Source: JAGVSZ01 sp035456405
GTDB taxonomy: Bacteria; Pseudomonadota; Gammaproteobacteria; Burkholderiales; SG8-39
Assembly (NCBI GenBank): GCA_035456405.1
Contig: DATIDG010000083.1
Coordinates: 1-64,000, forward strand
DNA: 64,000 nucleotides
Direction: 5' to 3'
This document shows positions 50,508-58,267 of this stretch, one piece after another (positions within the stretch are counted from its first letter, which is position 1; each line of letters starts with the position of its first letter). Under the pieces are notes generated by a model that had not been told where the DNA came from, made no database searches, and saw only the letters and a program-made list of their open reading frames with translations. The position numbers were made by a program, and so were the translations under genes.

Positions 50508-51905
50508 TCAGCCGCCGAGGGCCGAGAGCACGTCGGCGGCGAACGCGTCCTGATCCCAGGCGTCGCGGTCGACCGCGTGGCCCAGGCGGACGATCACCGT
50601 GTCGCGTGACGGGACGACTGTGACATATTGCCCGCCGTGGCCGGCCGCGTGGAAGGCGTCGGGCGGCAACAGCGAGGCCCGCGCCGCGGTGCCGCGGTTG
50701 GCGCGGAGCTTGAGCCACCAGTGCCCCGCATACTCCCTCTCGGGCGCTGCCGGCGCGGGTGTGGTCATGAACCTTACCCAGCCCGCGGGCAGGATCCGGT
50801 GTCCGTTCCACACGCCGTCGCGCAGCGCGAGCAGGCCGAACCGCGCCCAGTCGCGCGCGGTGGCGAACATCAGCGACGAGCCGACGAACGTGCCGGACGC
50901 GTCGGCCTCGATGAGCGCGCTCGACATGCCGATGCGATCGAATAGCGCGCGGCGCGGAAGCGCAAGGTAGGCGCGGTCGTCGGCGACCGCCTCGCGCATC
51001 GCGAGCATCAGGAGGTTCGTCGTGCCGCTCGCATAAGCGAAGCGCGCGCCGGGCGGATGCGCGAGGGGCTTCGCCGCGGCGAAGCCGGCAACGTCGCCGG
51101 TCCCGGACAGCATGTAGACGACGTCCGAGAGCGGGTTCGCGTAGGTCTCGTCGAACTCGAGCCCGCTCGACATCTGCAGCATCTGCGCGAGGGTGATCGC
51201 GGCGCGCGGATCGCCCGCTCCCCACTCGGCGAGGCGGACGGGACGCTCCAGCGCGAGCTTGTCCTCGGCGACCAGGACGCCGGCGAGCGTCGCAGTGACG
51301 CTTTTCGCCATCGACCACCCCGGCAGCCGCGTCGCGCGCGAAAAACCGGGCGCATAGCGCTCGGCGACGATGCGTCCGGATCGCACCACGAGGATGGCGC
51401 GCGTGCGCCTGGGCGGCGCGCCGTCGCGCTCGGCGAACGCCTCGCCCAGCACGCGCGCCAGCGCCGCACCCGCCGGCGGCGCCTCGTCGGCGTCGCCATC
51501 GGGCCATGCGGCCGCCGGGCGCTCCGCATTGCGGGGCTGCAGCGCGACCCGGCGCAGCGCGTCCGGACTCGTTCCGATGGCGAGCGCACAACCGAGGCCT
51601 TCGCGGTGCACGGCTGCGCGCCGTGCGAACCCGAGCGCCGACCCGGTCGCCGCCTGGTGCTCCCGGTCCAGGGTGACGCGCACGAAGTCGAGCGGCGTCG
51701 ACCGGTAGGCGCGCAGGTCCTCGACAGCGGCCTCGAGCGACTGGTTGGACACGAAGACGGCCGAGCAGACGTACTTCGCGGCGAAGCCCGTCCCGGCCAG
51801 GGCAATCCGGTAGGCGAGGATGGCGGCGCCGACGCCGATCAGCGCGAGGGTTGCGAGTGCCGCGCGCACGGCCAGCCGGCGCGCGCGGCGGGGCGGCTTA
51901 CGCAT
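50508..51905 (-). CDS. Beta-lactamase-fold serine hydrolase (EstB/class C-like), membrane anchored
   Basis: 465 residues with an N-terminal membrane anchor (LATLALIGVGAAILAYRIAL). The catalytic domain (about 165-460) has SxxK as Ser198-Met-Ala-Lys201 in LPGWSMAKSVTATLAG, a Tyr-x-Ser element in FAYASGTTN (Tyr291) and HGGQY as the KTG-equivalent. This is the class C beta-lactamase/DD-peptidase fold; most such anchored homologues are esterases or peptidases, not resistance enzymes. The ~140-residue N-terminal part is unassigned. Periplasmic location is expected. Confidence 0.87.
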   Translation of the reverse strand: MRKPPRRARRLAVRAALATLALIGVGAAILAYRIALAGTGFAAKYVCSAVFVSNQSLEAAVEDLRAYRSTPLDFVRVTLDREHQAATGSALGFARRAAVHREGLGCALAIGTSPDALRRVALQPRNAERPAAAWPDGDADEAPPAGAALARVLGEAFAERDGAPPRRTRAILVVRSGRIVAERYAPGFSRATRLPGWSMAKSVTATLAGVLVAEDKLALERPVRLAEWGAGDPRAAITLAQMLQMSSGLEFDETYANPLSDVVYMLSGTGDVAGFAAAKPLAHPPGARFAYASGTTNLLMLAMREAVADDRAYLALPRRALFDRIGMSSALIEADASGTFVGSSLMFATARDWARFGLLALRDGVWNGHRILPAGWVRFMTTPAPAAPEREYAGHWWLKLRANRGTAARASLLPPDAFHAAGHGGQYVTVVPSRDTVIVRLGHAVDRDAWDQDAFAADVLSALGG

Positions 51906-51963
51906 CGCCCGATATTATCCGCCCGATGCCGTGCCTTCTCCGGGCAGGTGTTCCGAGCAGCGT

Positions 51964-52731
51964 CTAGACGCTGCCCGGCTGGGTCTCTTCCATGAAAACG
52001 GTCACGCCGGGCGAGGCCGCATGACGCCGGTACTTTGCCGCGATCGCGAGCCCAAATGCGACCAGGTGCTCGATCTCGGCCATCCGCGGCTGCGGCGATT
52101 CGACGTCGATGCGCAGCCCCTGCCAGTCGAGCCAGATGGAAAGGCGGTCCTCGGCCGCGCCGCCGGGCCACTTGGCGAGGCTCGCCTCGATCTTCCCGTT
52201 GAAAAGCGCGCGCGCCAGCCGGTTGTTGCGCGCGAGCACGGTGAACTTCTCGCGGAACGTCTCGGTGCCCACCTCGGCCGGGGCCGTACGCTCGACGAAC
52301 TCGGCGCGCGCCTGGGCCGCGGCGATGTCGCGCGGGCTGAGAATGAGGCTCGAGAGCTTCTCGACCATCGGCTCGAAGTTCGCCTTGCCGCGCTCGTAGC
52401 GCGCGCGGCCGATGACGCGCAGCTCGGTGGCGCCGCCCTGGACGCTGCGTGTCGCCCACGTGAGCGTGGGGCGCTCATCGGGACGCGTTGCGTCGGCGTG
52501 ATAGCGGATCTTCCACTTGACTCCGGCCTCCGTGCCGCGCAGCGTGAACTGCGTGTCGCCGGTCACCGTCTCGTCGTAGACCCAGCCGAGGTCGCGAGCG
52601 CGGCGCGCGCGCTTGCGAGCGGCCGCAGCCGGATCGGCCGGCGCGGCGCGGCGCCGCTGCATGAGCCACGCGCTCCCGCCGACCGCTACGAGGGCGGCGA
52701 GAAAGAGGGCGAGCCATTCGAGAGGAGCCAT
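51964..52731 (-). CDS. Membrane-anchored protein of unknown function
   Basis: 255 residues from the ATG at 52731, where the N-terminal helix MAPLEWLALFLAALVAVGGSAWLMQRRR begins; the upstream frame is Arg-rich and unlikely. A basic linker (PADPAAAARKRARRARD) leads to a soluble domain with no family I recognise (GWVYDETVTGDTQFTLRGT, RPTLTWATRSVQGG, WLDWQGLRIDVESPQP). The strand-rich, Trp-bearing domain probably faces the cytoplasm. No ribosome-binding site is obvious. It ends 58 bases before the hydrolase start. Confidence 0.6.
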   Translation of the reverse strand: MAPLEWLALFLAALVAVGGSAWLMQRRRAAPADPAAAARKRARRARDLGWVYDETVTGDTQFTLRGTEAGVKWKIRYHADATRPDERPTLTWATRSVQGGATELRVIGRARYERGKANFEPMVEKLSSLILSPRDIAAAQARAEFVERTAPAEVGTETFREKFTVLARNNRLARALFNGKIEASLAKWPGGAAEDRLSIWLDWQGLRIDVESPQPRMAEIEHLVAFGLAIAAKYRRHAASPGVTVFMEETQPGSV

Positions 52732-52909
52732 GTCCGGGGCTGTCGTTCCGCACCCGCCAGGCGGGCGTCGCATGCGATGCCTGCATGCTAGGCGACGCGC
52801 GCGCGCGTGGCGCGGAACTGCTACCGCACGGCGGCGCGCGTATGCGGGGATTCCGACGGACGGGCGGCGGCGCGCGCCGAACGGCATGTCATTGTCATGA
52901 CAAGGGTGG

Positions 52910-53653
52910 TCATGACAACGGCGCGGCGCGCCCGGACTGCTGGGGGCGGTCGCCTTCATAGGCGCAGCCGCGCAGCGCACGGCCGTCGAGCCGTGCCTCG
53001 ACCGTGAGCCACGTCACCGCGCCGGTGCGGGGATCGGTGCAGCGGCCGGGCTTCATCAGGAGATCCAGCTCGTGGCGCTCGGCCCCCTCCCGCACGGACG
53101 CGTAGCGGATCGTGGTGCCGTCGCGGCGCGGCGGGCCGTACGGAAACGCGAGGCTGGATGGCGCGCTGTAGGAAGACCAGATGATGCCGTTGCGCGACAC
53201 GTCGACCCGCCAGAACGGATCGTCGCCCCAGGCGCGCAGCTCGAAGTGGCGCAGATTCTCGCGGCAGCCGGCCCCGGCGGGGTCGGCGCGGCGCAACTCC
53301 ATGATCCTGAGCACGCGCGGGTAGGACGAACCGGCGCCGGCCTTCGGCGGCTGCTCGAGCACGCCACGCACGTCCACGAAGAGCGGCTTGCCAGCGCCGC
53401 CGGCGAGCTTCTCGTATACCTGTCCGAGGTCGCCGCCGGTGGCGTCTTTGACCCAGAACTCGCGATCGGCGCCGCAGGCCTTGAAGACCTTCTGGTCGGC
53501 GGCGAGCACGAGGGTCCCCCGACCGGTCGAGCCTGCGGGGACATCGTCGGCCTGTTTCTGTGCCGGGGCACCGCCGCCCTGCGCGGACGCGGGGCCTGGG
53601 CAGGTCAACAGGAGCAGCGCTGCAGCAATGGCATTCTGCGGTAGGAAGCGCAT
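52910..53653 (-). CDS. Putative periplasmic protein of unknown function
   Basis: 247 residues from the ATG at 53653 (a GTG at 53662 is alternative). Signal peptide MRFLPQNAIAAALLLLTCPGPASAQ. The mature protein has two halves: GRGTLVLAADQKVFKACGADREFWVKDATG..LFVDVRGVLEQPP, which resembles heat-shock-related secreted domains of the YPO/COG3650 type, and HFELRAWGDDPFWRVDVSRNGIIWSS. Conserved Cys occur near residues 60 and 125, and in RALRGCAYEGD at the C-terminus. Function unknown. It lies upstream, on the same strand, of the uncharacterised membrane-anchored gene. Confidence 0.6.
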   Translation of the reverse strand: MRFLPQNAIAAALLLLTCPGPASAQGGGAPAQKQADDVPAGSTGRGTLVLAADQKVFKACGADREFWVKDATGGDLGQVYEKLAGGAGKPLFVDVRGVLEQPPKAGAGSSYPRVLRIMELRRADPAGAGCRENLRHFELRAWGDDPFWRVDVSRNGIIWSSYSAPSSLAFPYGPPRRDGTTIRYASVREGAERHELDLLMKPGRCTDPRTGAVTWLTVEARLDGRALRGCAYEGDRPQQSGRAAPLS

Positions 53654-53760
53654 GCAAGTCACTGTTTGTTCAGGCGGCGATCCTACTGCGGGACGCCGTG
53701 CGATGCGCGTAATTGTTCCTCCCCCGGGCGCAGGATGCGCCGGGCGGCGTGATGCGTTGC

Positions 53761-54552
53761 CTACCAGAACTTGAAGCAGTCGCCCGAGGCCACCACGGGG
53801 CCGGTGGGCGCACCCCCGGAGCCGCGGGCCGGCTCAAGGGTGATGGCGAGGGCGGGGAAGTCCTTGAGCGACTCGTCGGCGACGGCCGCGAGTCTGATCG
53901 TGCCCTTATCGTCCTTGGGCAGCATGCCAAGCAGCTTCGGTGCGGCGCCCTCCTTGCCGTAGAGGCCCCACAGCTCGTAGCCGTGCTCGGGGGGCTCGGC
54001 CTCGATGCCGATCCGCTTCACCCAGAGCTCGTCGGACTTGCGGCCGGCGTACGCGACAAATACCGCCTTGCCGGCCTTGTCCCGGAGCACCGCGACATAG
54101 GACGGCTGCATGCCGGTGCGCTCGACGAGCTTCTCGACCGGGACCTCGACGACCTCCGGCTTCTGCAGGGCGAGCGCGCCGATCAGTGCGGCCGCGCAAC
54201 CGGTCGCGACGAGCCCCCAGCCGCGCCAGAAAGTCAGGTTCTCCCAGAAGCCGCCACCCATGGCGCGCGGTGCCGCCGGTTGCGCGGGTGCTGCGGCAGG
54301 CGCGGGGCGCGCCGCGGCGGTCGGCCCGATCCGGGCTTCGATGGCCTTCCAGACGCGACGGGGCGGCGCCACCTCCGCGACCGCTGCGGCGAGCGGCGCA
54401 AGCCGCTGCTCCCACTCGGCGACGGTGCGGCGTAGCGCGGCGTCTTCCCGCATCCAGGACTGGAAGCGCAGGCGCGCACGCCCGCGGAGCGTGCCGAGCA
54501 CGTACTCGGCCGCGAGCCGATCCTGCAGCTCAGGCTTGTTGCGGTACCTCAT
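53761..54552 (-). CDS. Anti-sigma factor (RskA/anti-sigma-K-like)
   Basis: 263 residues. An N-terminal cytoplasmic domain (LAAEYVLGTLRGRARLRFQSWMREDAALRRTVAEWEQRLAPL, the zinc-less RskA anti-sigma pattern) leads to one membrane helix (WGLVATGCAAALIGALAL) and a periplasmic domain with the conserved VAVLRDKAGKAVFVAYAGRKSDELWVKRIG and HGYELWGLY. It would hold the adjacent sigma factor at the membrane until a periplasmic signal releases it. The gene begins ten bases after the sigma gene ends. Confidence 0.9.
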   Translation of the reverse strand: MRYRNKPELQDRLAAEYVLGTLRGRARLRFQSWMREDAALRRTVAEWEQRLAPLAAAVAEVAPPRRVWKAIEARIGPTAAARPAPAAAPAQPAAPRAMGGGFWENLTFWRGWGLVATGCAAALIGALALQKPEVVEVPVEKLVERTGMQPSYVAVLRDKAGKAVFVAYAGRKSDELWVKRIGIEAEPPEHGYELWGLYGKEGAAPKLLGMLPKDDKGTIRLAAVADESLKDFPALAITLEPARGSGGAPTGPVVASGDCFKFW

Positions 54553-54562
54553 CCGTCCCTGT

Positions 54563-55135
54563 TCATGGGCTGCCGAGGCAGCCCTTCAATTTTTCCAGGC
54601 CTCTGCGGACCCAGGTCTTCACCGTGCCGAGCGGCTGGCGCATGTGGCTCGCCAGCTCCGAGTGCGACAGTCCGTCGTAGAAGGCGAGCATGATCGCCTG
54701 CCGCTGCTTCGCCTCCAGCTTGCCGAGGCACGCCGCGAGCGCCTTCGCGTCCGCGGACCGCGCCAGATTCTCCAGCGGTCCGGGTCCGTCCGCCGCGATC
54801 GCATCCAGCGGATCTTCGCCGTCCTCGTCCGGGCGCTCCAGCACCACCTCCAGCTTTGGCCTCCGCAACCAGTCGAGGCAGCGGTTCCGCACGATGCTGG
54901 TCATCCAGGTCATCGGCGCAGAGAGCCCCGACGAGTAGCTGCCGGCGTGATTCCAGATGCTCACGTAGCAGTCCTGGAGCACCTCCTCGGCCCAGTCCTC
55001 ACGACGCAATATACGGACCGCCACGCCAAACAGTTTCGGCGCGGTTACCTCGTACAGCCTGGCGAACGCCCCCTGGTCCCGGCGGCCGCAGGCCTCGAGC
55101 AGGTTCTCCAGCAGCTTGTTCTGGACGGGGTCCAC
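54563..55135 (-). CDS. ECF sigma factor (SigK-like)
   Basis: 190 residues from a GTG. Region 2 (FARLYEVTAPKLFGVAVRILRREDWAEEVLQDCYVSIWNHAGSY) and the linker APMTWMTSIVRNRCLDWLRR are followed by region 4 (LGKLEAKQRQAIMLAFYDGLSHSELASHMRQPLGTVKTWVRRGLEKLKGCL). This is an ECF sigma of the SigK/ECF19-like kind that pairs with an RskA anti-sigma, which is the next gene. Start has only a weak upstream signal. Target promoters are not identifiable from this window. Confidence 0.93.
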   Translation of the reverse strand: MDPVQNKLLENLLEACGRRDQGAFARLYEVTAPKLFGVAVRILRREDWAEEVLQDCYVSIWNHAGSYSSGLSAPMTWMTSIVRNRCLDWLRRPKLEVVLERPDEDGEDPLDAIAADGPGPLENLARSADAKALAACLGKLEAKQRQAIMLAFYDGLSHSELASHMRQPLGTVKTWVRRGLEKLKGCLGSP

Positions 55136-55228
55136 GGCTTCAGGCGGCCCGCCTGAGCGGGGACGGGAAGCCGGGCAAGGGGAAACGCCAACCGTCGCCC
55201 CTGGGTGAACGGGTGGAAACGGGCAGGC

Positions 55229-55801
55229 TCACTTTTCCCGCTTTCCTTTTCCAGCGTCCCGTTCGCGGTTCCAGAGCACGTCCGAGCCGCCCGCGGCGCG
55301 GTTGAGGACGCGGCCGAGGACGAACAACAGGTCCGAGAGCCGGTTCAGGTATATGCGCGCGCCGGAGGCGACCTCCTCCGCGCGCGCCAGCGCGACGACC
55401 GAACGCTCCGCCCGCCGGCACACGGTGCGCGCGAGGTGCGCGAGCGCGGCCGCGCGCGATCCGCCGGGAAGGATGAATTCCTTGAGCGGTGCGAGGTCTG
55501 CGTTGAAGCGCTCGGTGAGCGTCTCCAGCCGCGTCACGTGCGCGTCGCCGATGATCGCGTGGCCCGGAATCGCCATCTCGCCGCCGAGGTCGAAGAGATC
55601 GTGCTGCACGCCGACCAGCGCTTCGCGCACCGCGGCGGGAATCTCCTCCGCGAGCAGGACGCCGAGCACCGAGTTCAGTTCGTCCACCTCGCCCAGCGCG
55701 CCGATGCGCGCGCTGTCTTTCGCGACGCGCGAGCCGTCGGCAAGCCCGGTCTCGCCGGCGTCGCCGGTGCGCGTCGTGATCTTCGAGAGCCGGTGGCCCA
55801 T
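55229..55801 (-). CDS. Cob(I)yrinic acid a,c-diamide adenosyltransferase (PduO type)
   Basis: 190 residues from the ATG at 55801, where family members start (MGHRLSKITTRTGDAGETGL); an ATG two codons earlier is also open. Makes adenosylcobalamin by transferring the adenosyl group of ATP to Co(I). PduO-type features: the ATP-binding N-terminus ITTRTGDAGETGLADGSRV, LGEVDELNSVLGVLL, VQHDLFDLGGEMAIPG, FILPGGSRAAALAHLARTVCRRAER and IYLNRLSDLLFVLGRVLN. On the minus strand TATATT (55814-55809) lies just upstream and could be a -10. The upstream 490 bases hold a terminator but no cobalamin riboswitch consensus that I could see. Confidence 0.93.
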   Translation of the reverse strand: MGHRLSKITTRTGDAGETGLADGSRVAKDSARIGALGEVDELNSVLGVLLAEEIPAAVREALVGVQHDLFDLGGEMAIPGHAIIGDAHVTRLETLTERFNADLAPLKEFILPGGSRAAALAHLARTVCRRAERSVVALARAEEVASGARIYLNRLSDLLFVLGRVLNRAAGGSDVLWNRERDAGKGKREK

Positions 55802-55862
55802 GGTCATCAATATATCGCATGCGGGTCTGCGCCCCCGTCCTAGCCCGCCGCGCCATCCGCCC

Positions 55863-55892
55863 AAAAAAAAGAGGCCCCGCGCAGACGGGGCC
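55863..55892 (-). terminator. Orphan intrinsic terminator on the minus strand
   Basis: Read on the minus strand, GGCCCCG (55892-55886) pairs with CGGGGCC (55879-55873) across a 6-base loop, and after TC comes a run of eight T. This is the best-formed U-tract terminator in the window. It stops transcripts that move leftward from 56.2 kb, but no convincing minus-strand gene lies there. It is about 60 bases before the adenosyltransferase start, so it could end a short RNA or serve as an attenuator. Confidence 0.72.
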
Positions 55893-55895
55893 AGG

Positions 55896-56227
55896 CTTCT
55901 CGCTGCAGAGGAGTCAGCCGGCCACCGGCGCGGGGGAGACGCGCGGCGACCCGCTGGCGAGGCGACGGCTCAGGGAGGAGAACCGTCTCGGGGATGTACG
56001 GCCCTGCGGGCTGATTGGATGCGCACCCGCCTCCCGGGGGCGGCTGGGGCGCATCCAAAGGCCCGGTCCGGTCGTAGCGGCGGTGGGGATGCACGAGAAC
56101 GTCGTCTTCAGTGAAAGGGTCAGCGCGCTCGCACGACCTATCCTCGTCGACGACGCAGTCGTGACCTGCTCGCGCAAGTTCTTGCAGACAGGCGTACTCC
56201 GCAGCTTGCTGCGGTGCATTGCCATTC
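55896..56227 (-). other. Structured region without a recognisable gene (candidate minus-strand RNA or leader)
   Basis: Between the adenosyltransferase and arsS there are about 490 bases without a convincing gene. They hold many stems: TTGGATGCGC/GCGCATCCAA (56015-56024 with 56049-56058, perfect, with an inner 5-bp CCGCC/GGCGG stem), GACGG/CCGTC (55964-55968 with 55983-55987), GCCC/GGGC (56001-56011) and GCACGAC/GTCGTG (56131-56163). The minus-strand terminator closes the region. It does not match cobalamin, glycine, FMN or TPP riboswitch consensus, 6S, RNase P, tmRNA or SRP as far as I can tell by eye. A 103-codon minus-strand ORF (55914-56225) ends 22 bases before the terminator but has atypical composition (Ser/Arg/Thr/Pro rich). 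Confidence 0.35.
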
Positions 56228-56236
56228 TGCTATGTT
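56228..56236 (+). promoter_or_regulatory. Extended -10 promoter candidate for the arsenosugar operon
   Basis: TGCTATGTT is a TGn extended -10 (TATGTT) about 70 bases before the arsS start; TTGCTG at 56206 is a possible but widely spaced -35. The TTGACA at 56286 is too close to the start codon to serve. Confidence 0.35.
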
Positions 56237-56304
56237 ACGAACTGCGCCTGCCGGTCCCGGCGCGATCGTTTTTTCACCCGGTGAGTTGACAACAAGGAGA
56301 ACGC

Positions 56305-57270
56305 GTGCACGCGACCCTTCCGCTCCTCCAGGACTCCGACTTCCCCGCGATCGCCCGCAAGCGACCCGAGACGCTGCAGGTGAACGTCGGCTACAAGTGC
56401 AATCAGTCCTGCGTGCATTGCCACGTCAATGCCGGGCCGAACCGCACCGAGCAGATGGGTCCCGAGGTCGCCGATACGGTGATCGGTTTCCTGCGCGACT
56501 CCGGGGTGCGCCGGCTCGACATCACCGGCGGCGCACCGGAGCTCAATGCGCACTTCCGCAGCCTCGTCGTCGCGGCGCGCAGGCTCGGCGTGCACGTCAT
56601 GGACCGCTGCAACCTGACGATCCTGAACGAGCCGGGCCACGCGGACCTCGCCGAGTTCCTCGCCGCCAACCGCGTGGAGGTCATCGCATCCCTGCCGTGC
56701 TACCTCGAGGACAACGTGGACCGCCAGCGCGGCAAGGGCGTCTTCCACTCGAGCATCGAGGGGATGCGCAAGCTGAACGCGCTCGGCTACGCGCGCCCCG
56801 ACAGCGGGCTCGAGCTGAGCCTCGTCTACAACCCGCAGGGCCCGACCCTGCCGCCCGCCCAGGCGCCGCTCGAGGACGCCTATCGCGCGCACCTGCGCGT
56901 TCATTATGCCGTCGAGTTCACGCGTCTCTACACGATGGCGAACATGCCGATCGCGCGCTTCGGGTCCACGCTGATCTCGAAGGGCCAGTTCAATTCGTAC
57001 CTGCGCCTGCTGCGCGAGAGCCACCGCGACGAGAACCTCGAGCACGTCATGTGCCGCACGCTGCTCTCGGTGGACTGGCAGGGGTACGTCTACGACTGCG
57101 ACTTCAACCAGATGCTCGGGCTGCCGCTGCGCGTGGCGGGCAAGCCGCGCACCCGCCTCGCTGACCTGATCGGCCGCGACCTCGCCGGCCGCCCAATCGC
57201 CGTCGCCGAGCACTGCTTCGGGTGCACCGCCGGCCAGGGGTCGAGCTGCGGCGGCGCGCTGGACGCCTGA
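56305..57270 (+). CDS. arsS: Arsenosugar biosynthesis radical SAM protein ArsS
   Basis: 321 residues from a GTG with AAGGAGA upstream. The radical SAM cluster motif is Cys32-x3-Cys36-x2-Cys39 in YKCNQSCVHCHVNAGPNRTEQM, with the ArsS-specific HVNAGP extension. Further ArsS segments are RLDITGGAPELNAHFRSLV, VIASLPCYLEDNVDRQRGKGVF, LSLVYNPQGP and the C-terminal HCFGCTAGQGSSCGGAL. Some family members have selenocysteine in this tail; here all are Cys. ArsS is proposed to add the 5'-deoxyadenosyl group to dimethylarsenite on the way to arsenosugars. ArsM (arsenite methyltransferase), the usual partner, is not in this window. Confidence 0.92.
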   Translation: MHATLPLLQDSDFPAIARKRPETLQVNVGYKCNQSCVHCHVNAGPNRTEQMGPEVADTVIGFLRDSGVRRLDITGGAPELNAHFRSLVVAARRLGVHVMDRCNLTILNEPGHADLAEFLAANRVEVIASLPCYLEDNVDRQRGKGVFHSSIEGMRKLNALGYARPDSGLELSLVYNPQGPTLPPAQAPLEDAYRAHLRVHYAVEFTRLYTMANMPIARFGSTLISKGQFNSYLRLLRESHRDENLEHVMCRTLLSVDWQGYVYDCDFNQMLGLPLRVAGKPRTRLADLIGRDLAGRPIAVAEHCFGCTAGQGSSCGGALDA

Positions 57271-57273
57271 CGC

Positions 57274-58242
57274 GTGTCCGCGCCCGGAAGGACCTGTCCG
57301 CTCGCGTACGGTTACGCGCCGTCCGACTTCCGCCGCGCGGCGGAGGTCGAAGCCGAGACGGTGTACGCGATCGGCGGGCTGTACGGCAACCCGTTCGCGC
57401 TCGACGCGATTCTCGCGGCCGCGGTCGCCGAGCGGGTGGCGCCGGTGCTCGTGTTCAACGGCGACTTCAACTGGTTCGACGCCGCGCCCGATGAGTTCTC
57501 TGCGCTGAACGCCCGCGTGCTCCGGCACGTCGCCTTGCGCGGCAACGTCGAGACCGAGCTCGCCGGCGACGACGACGCGGCGGGCTGCGGCTGCGCGTAC
57601 CCCGACTGGGTCGGCGACGCCGAGGTGGCCCGCTCGAACGCGATTCTCGAGACGCTGCGCGAGACTGCGCGAGAATTTCCCGAGCTTCGTGCGCGGCTCG
57701 GCGCGCTCCCGATGCATGCGGTGGCGACCGTCGGCGGCGAGCGGATCGCGATCGTGCACGGCGACGCCTGGTCGCTCGCGGGCTGGGACTTTTCGCAGGA
57801 GCGACTGCTCGGGGATCCGGCGCGCGTCGCGGGCGCATTCGAGGAAGCTGATGTGCGCGTGTTCGCGTCGAGCCACACCTGCCTGCCGGTCTTCCAACCC
57901 ATCGACGTGCCGGGTGGACGACGGCTTATCGCCAACAACGGCGCCGCGGGAATGCCGAACTTCCGCGGCACCCGCTTCGGCCTGATCACGCGCATCTCGG
58001 TGCATCCGAGCCCCGATGCGCTCTACGGCGAGCGGCTCGGCGCGCTGCACGTCGAAGCGCTCGCCGTGCGCTACGATCACGCGCGCTGGCTGGAGCGCTT
58101 CGACGCGCACTGGCCGGCGGGCTCGCCCGCGTCGGTCTCGTACCGGCGCCGGATCCTGGAGGGGCCGTCGTTCGAGCCGCAGCAGGCGGTGCGCAGCGCC
58201 GTAAGGCCCGGCGCTGCAGTGCGACAAATCGTCGTCGCCTGA
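57274..58242 (+). CDS. Metallophosphoesterase family protein of the ArsS locus
   Basis: 322 residues from a GTG three bases after arsS. Calcineurin-like phosphoesterase pattern: YAIGGLYGNPFALDAILAAA, VLVFNGDFNWFDA (GDxxx), LRGNVETEL (GNxE in place of GNHD), IVHGDAWSLAGW and ASSHTCLPVF with the closing His pair. The first motif has GGLYGN where DxHGN is typical, so one metal ligand may be altered. Such a phosphatase could remove phosphate from a 5'-deoxyadenosyl- or ribose-derived arsenical intermediate. That is inference from context. Confidence 0.78.
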   Translation: MSAPGRTCPLAYGYAPSDFRRAAEVEAETVYAIGGLYGNPFALDAILAAAVAERVAPVLVFNGDFNWFDAAPDEFSALNARVLRHVALRGNVETELAGDDDAAGCGCAYPDWVGDAEVARSNAILETLRETAREFPELRARLGALPMHAVATVGGERIAIVHGDAWSLAGWDFSQERLLGDPARVAGAFEEADVRVFASSHTCLPVFQPIDVPGGRRLIANNGAAGMPNFRGTRFGLITRISVHPSPDALYGERLGALHVEALAVRYDHARWLERFDAHWPAGSPASVSYRRRILEGPSFEPQQAVRSAVRPGAAVRQIVVA

Positions 58243-58267
58243 ACTCGTCGGCCTCGGGAGGGGCGCT

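Noticed and set aside
50508..51905. Antibiotic-resistance beta-lactamase call
   Set aside because: Has the fold motifs but also a membrane anchor, a 140-residue N-terminal extension and YxS in place of YxN, more like the esterase/peptidase branch.
55914..56225. 103-codon minus-strand ORF just upstream of the orphan terminator
   Set aside because: Position before a terminator is suggestive, but the product is Ser/Arg/Thr/Pro rich, codon use lacks the third-position G/C bias of its neighbours, and no ribosome-binding site is clear. Kept only as an alternative for the structured region.
55863..56227. Cobalamin riboswitch before the adenosyltransferase
   Set aside because: No B12 box (AGxCAGGAxACC-like), no GGGAA or GCCACTG core on the minus strand.
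56286..56291. TTGACA as -35 for arsS
   Set aside because: Only 13 bases separate it from the start codon, and the ribosome-binding site lies in between.
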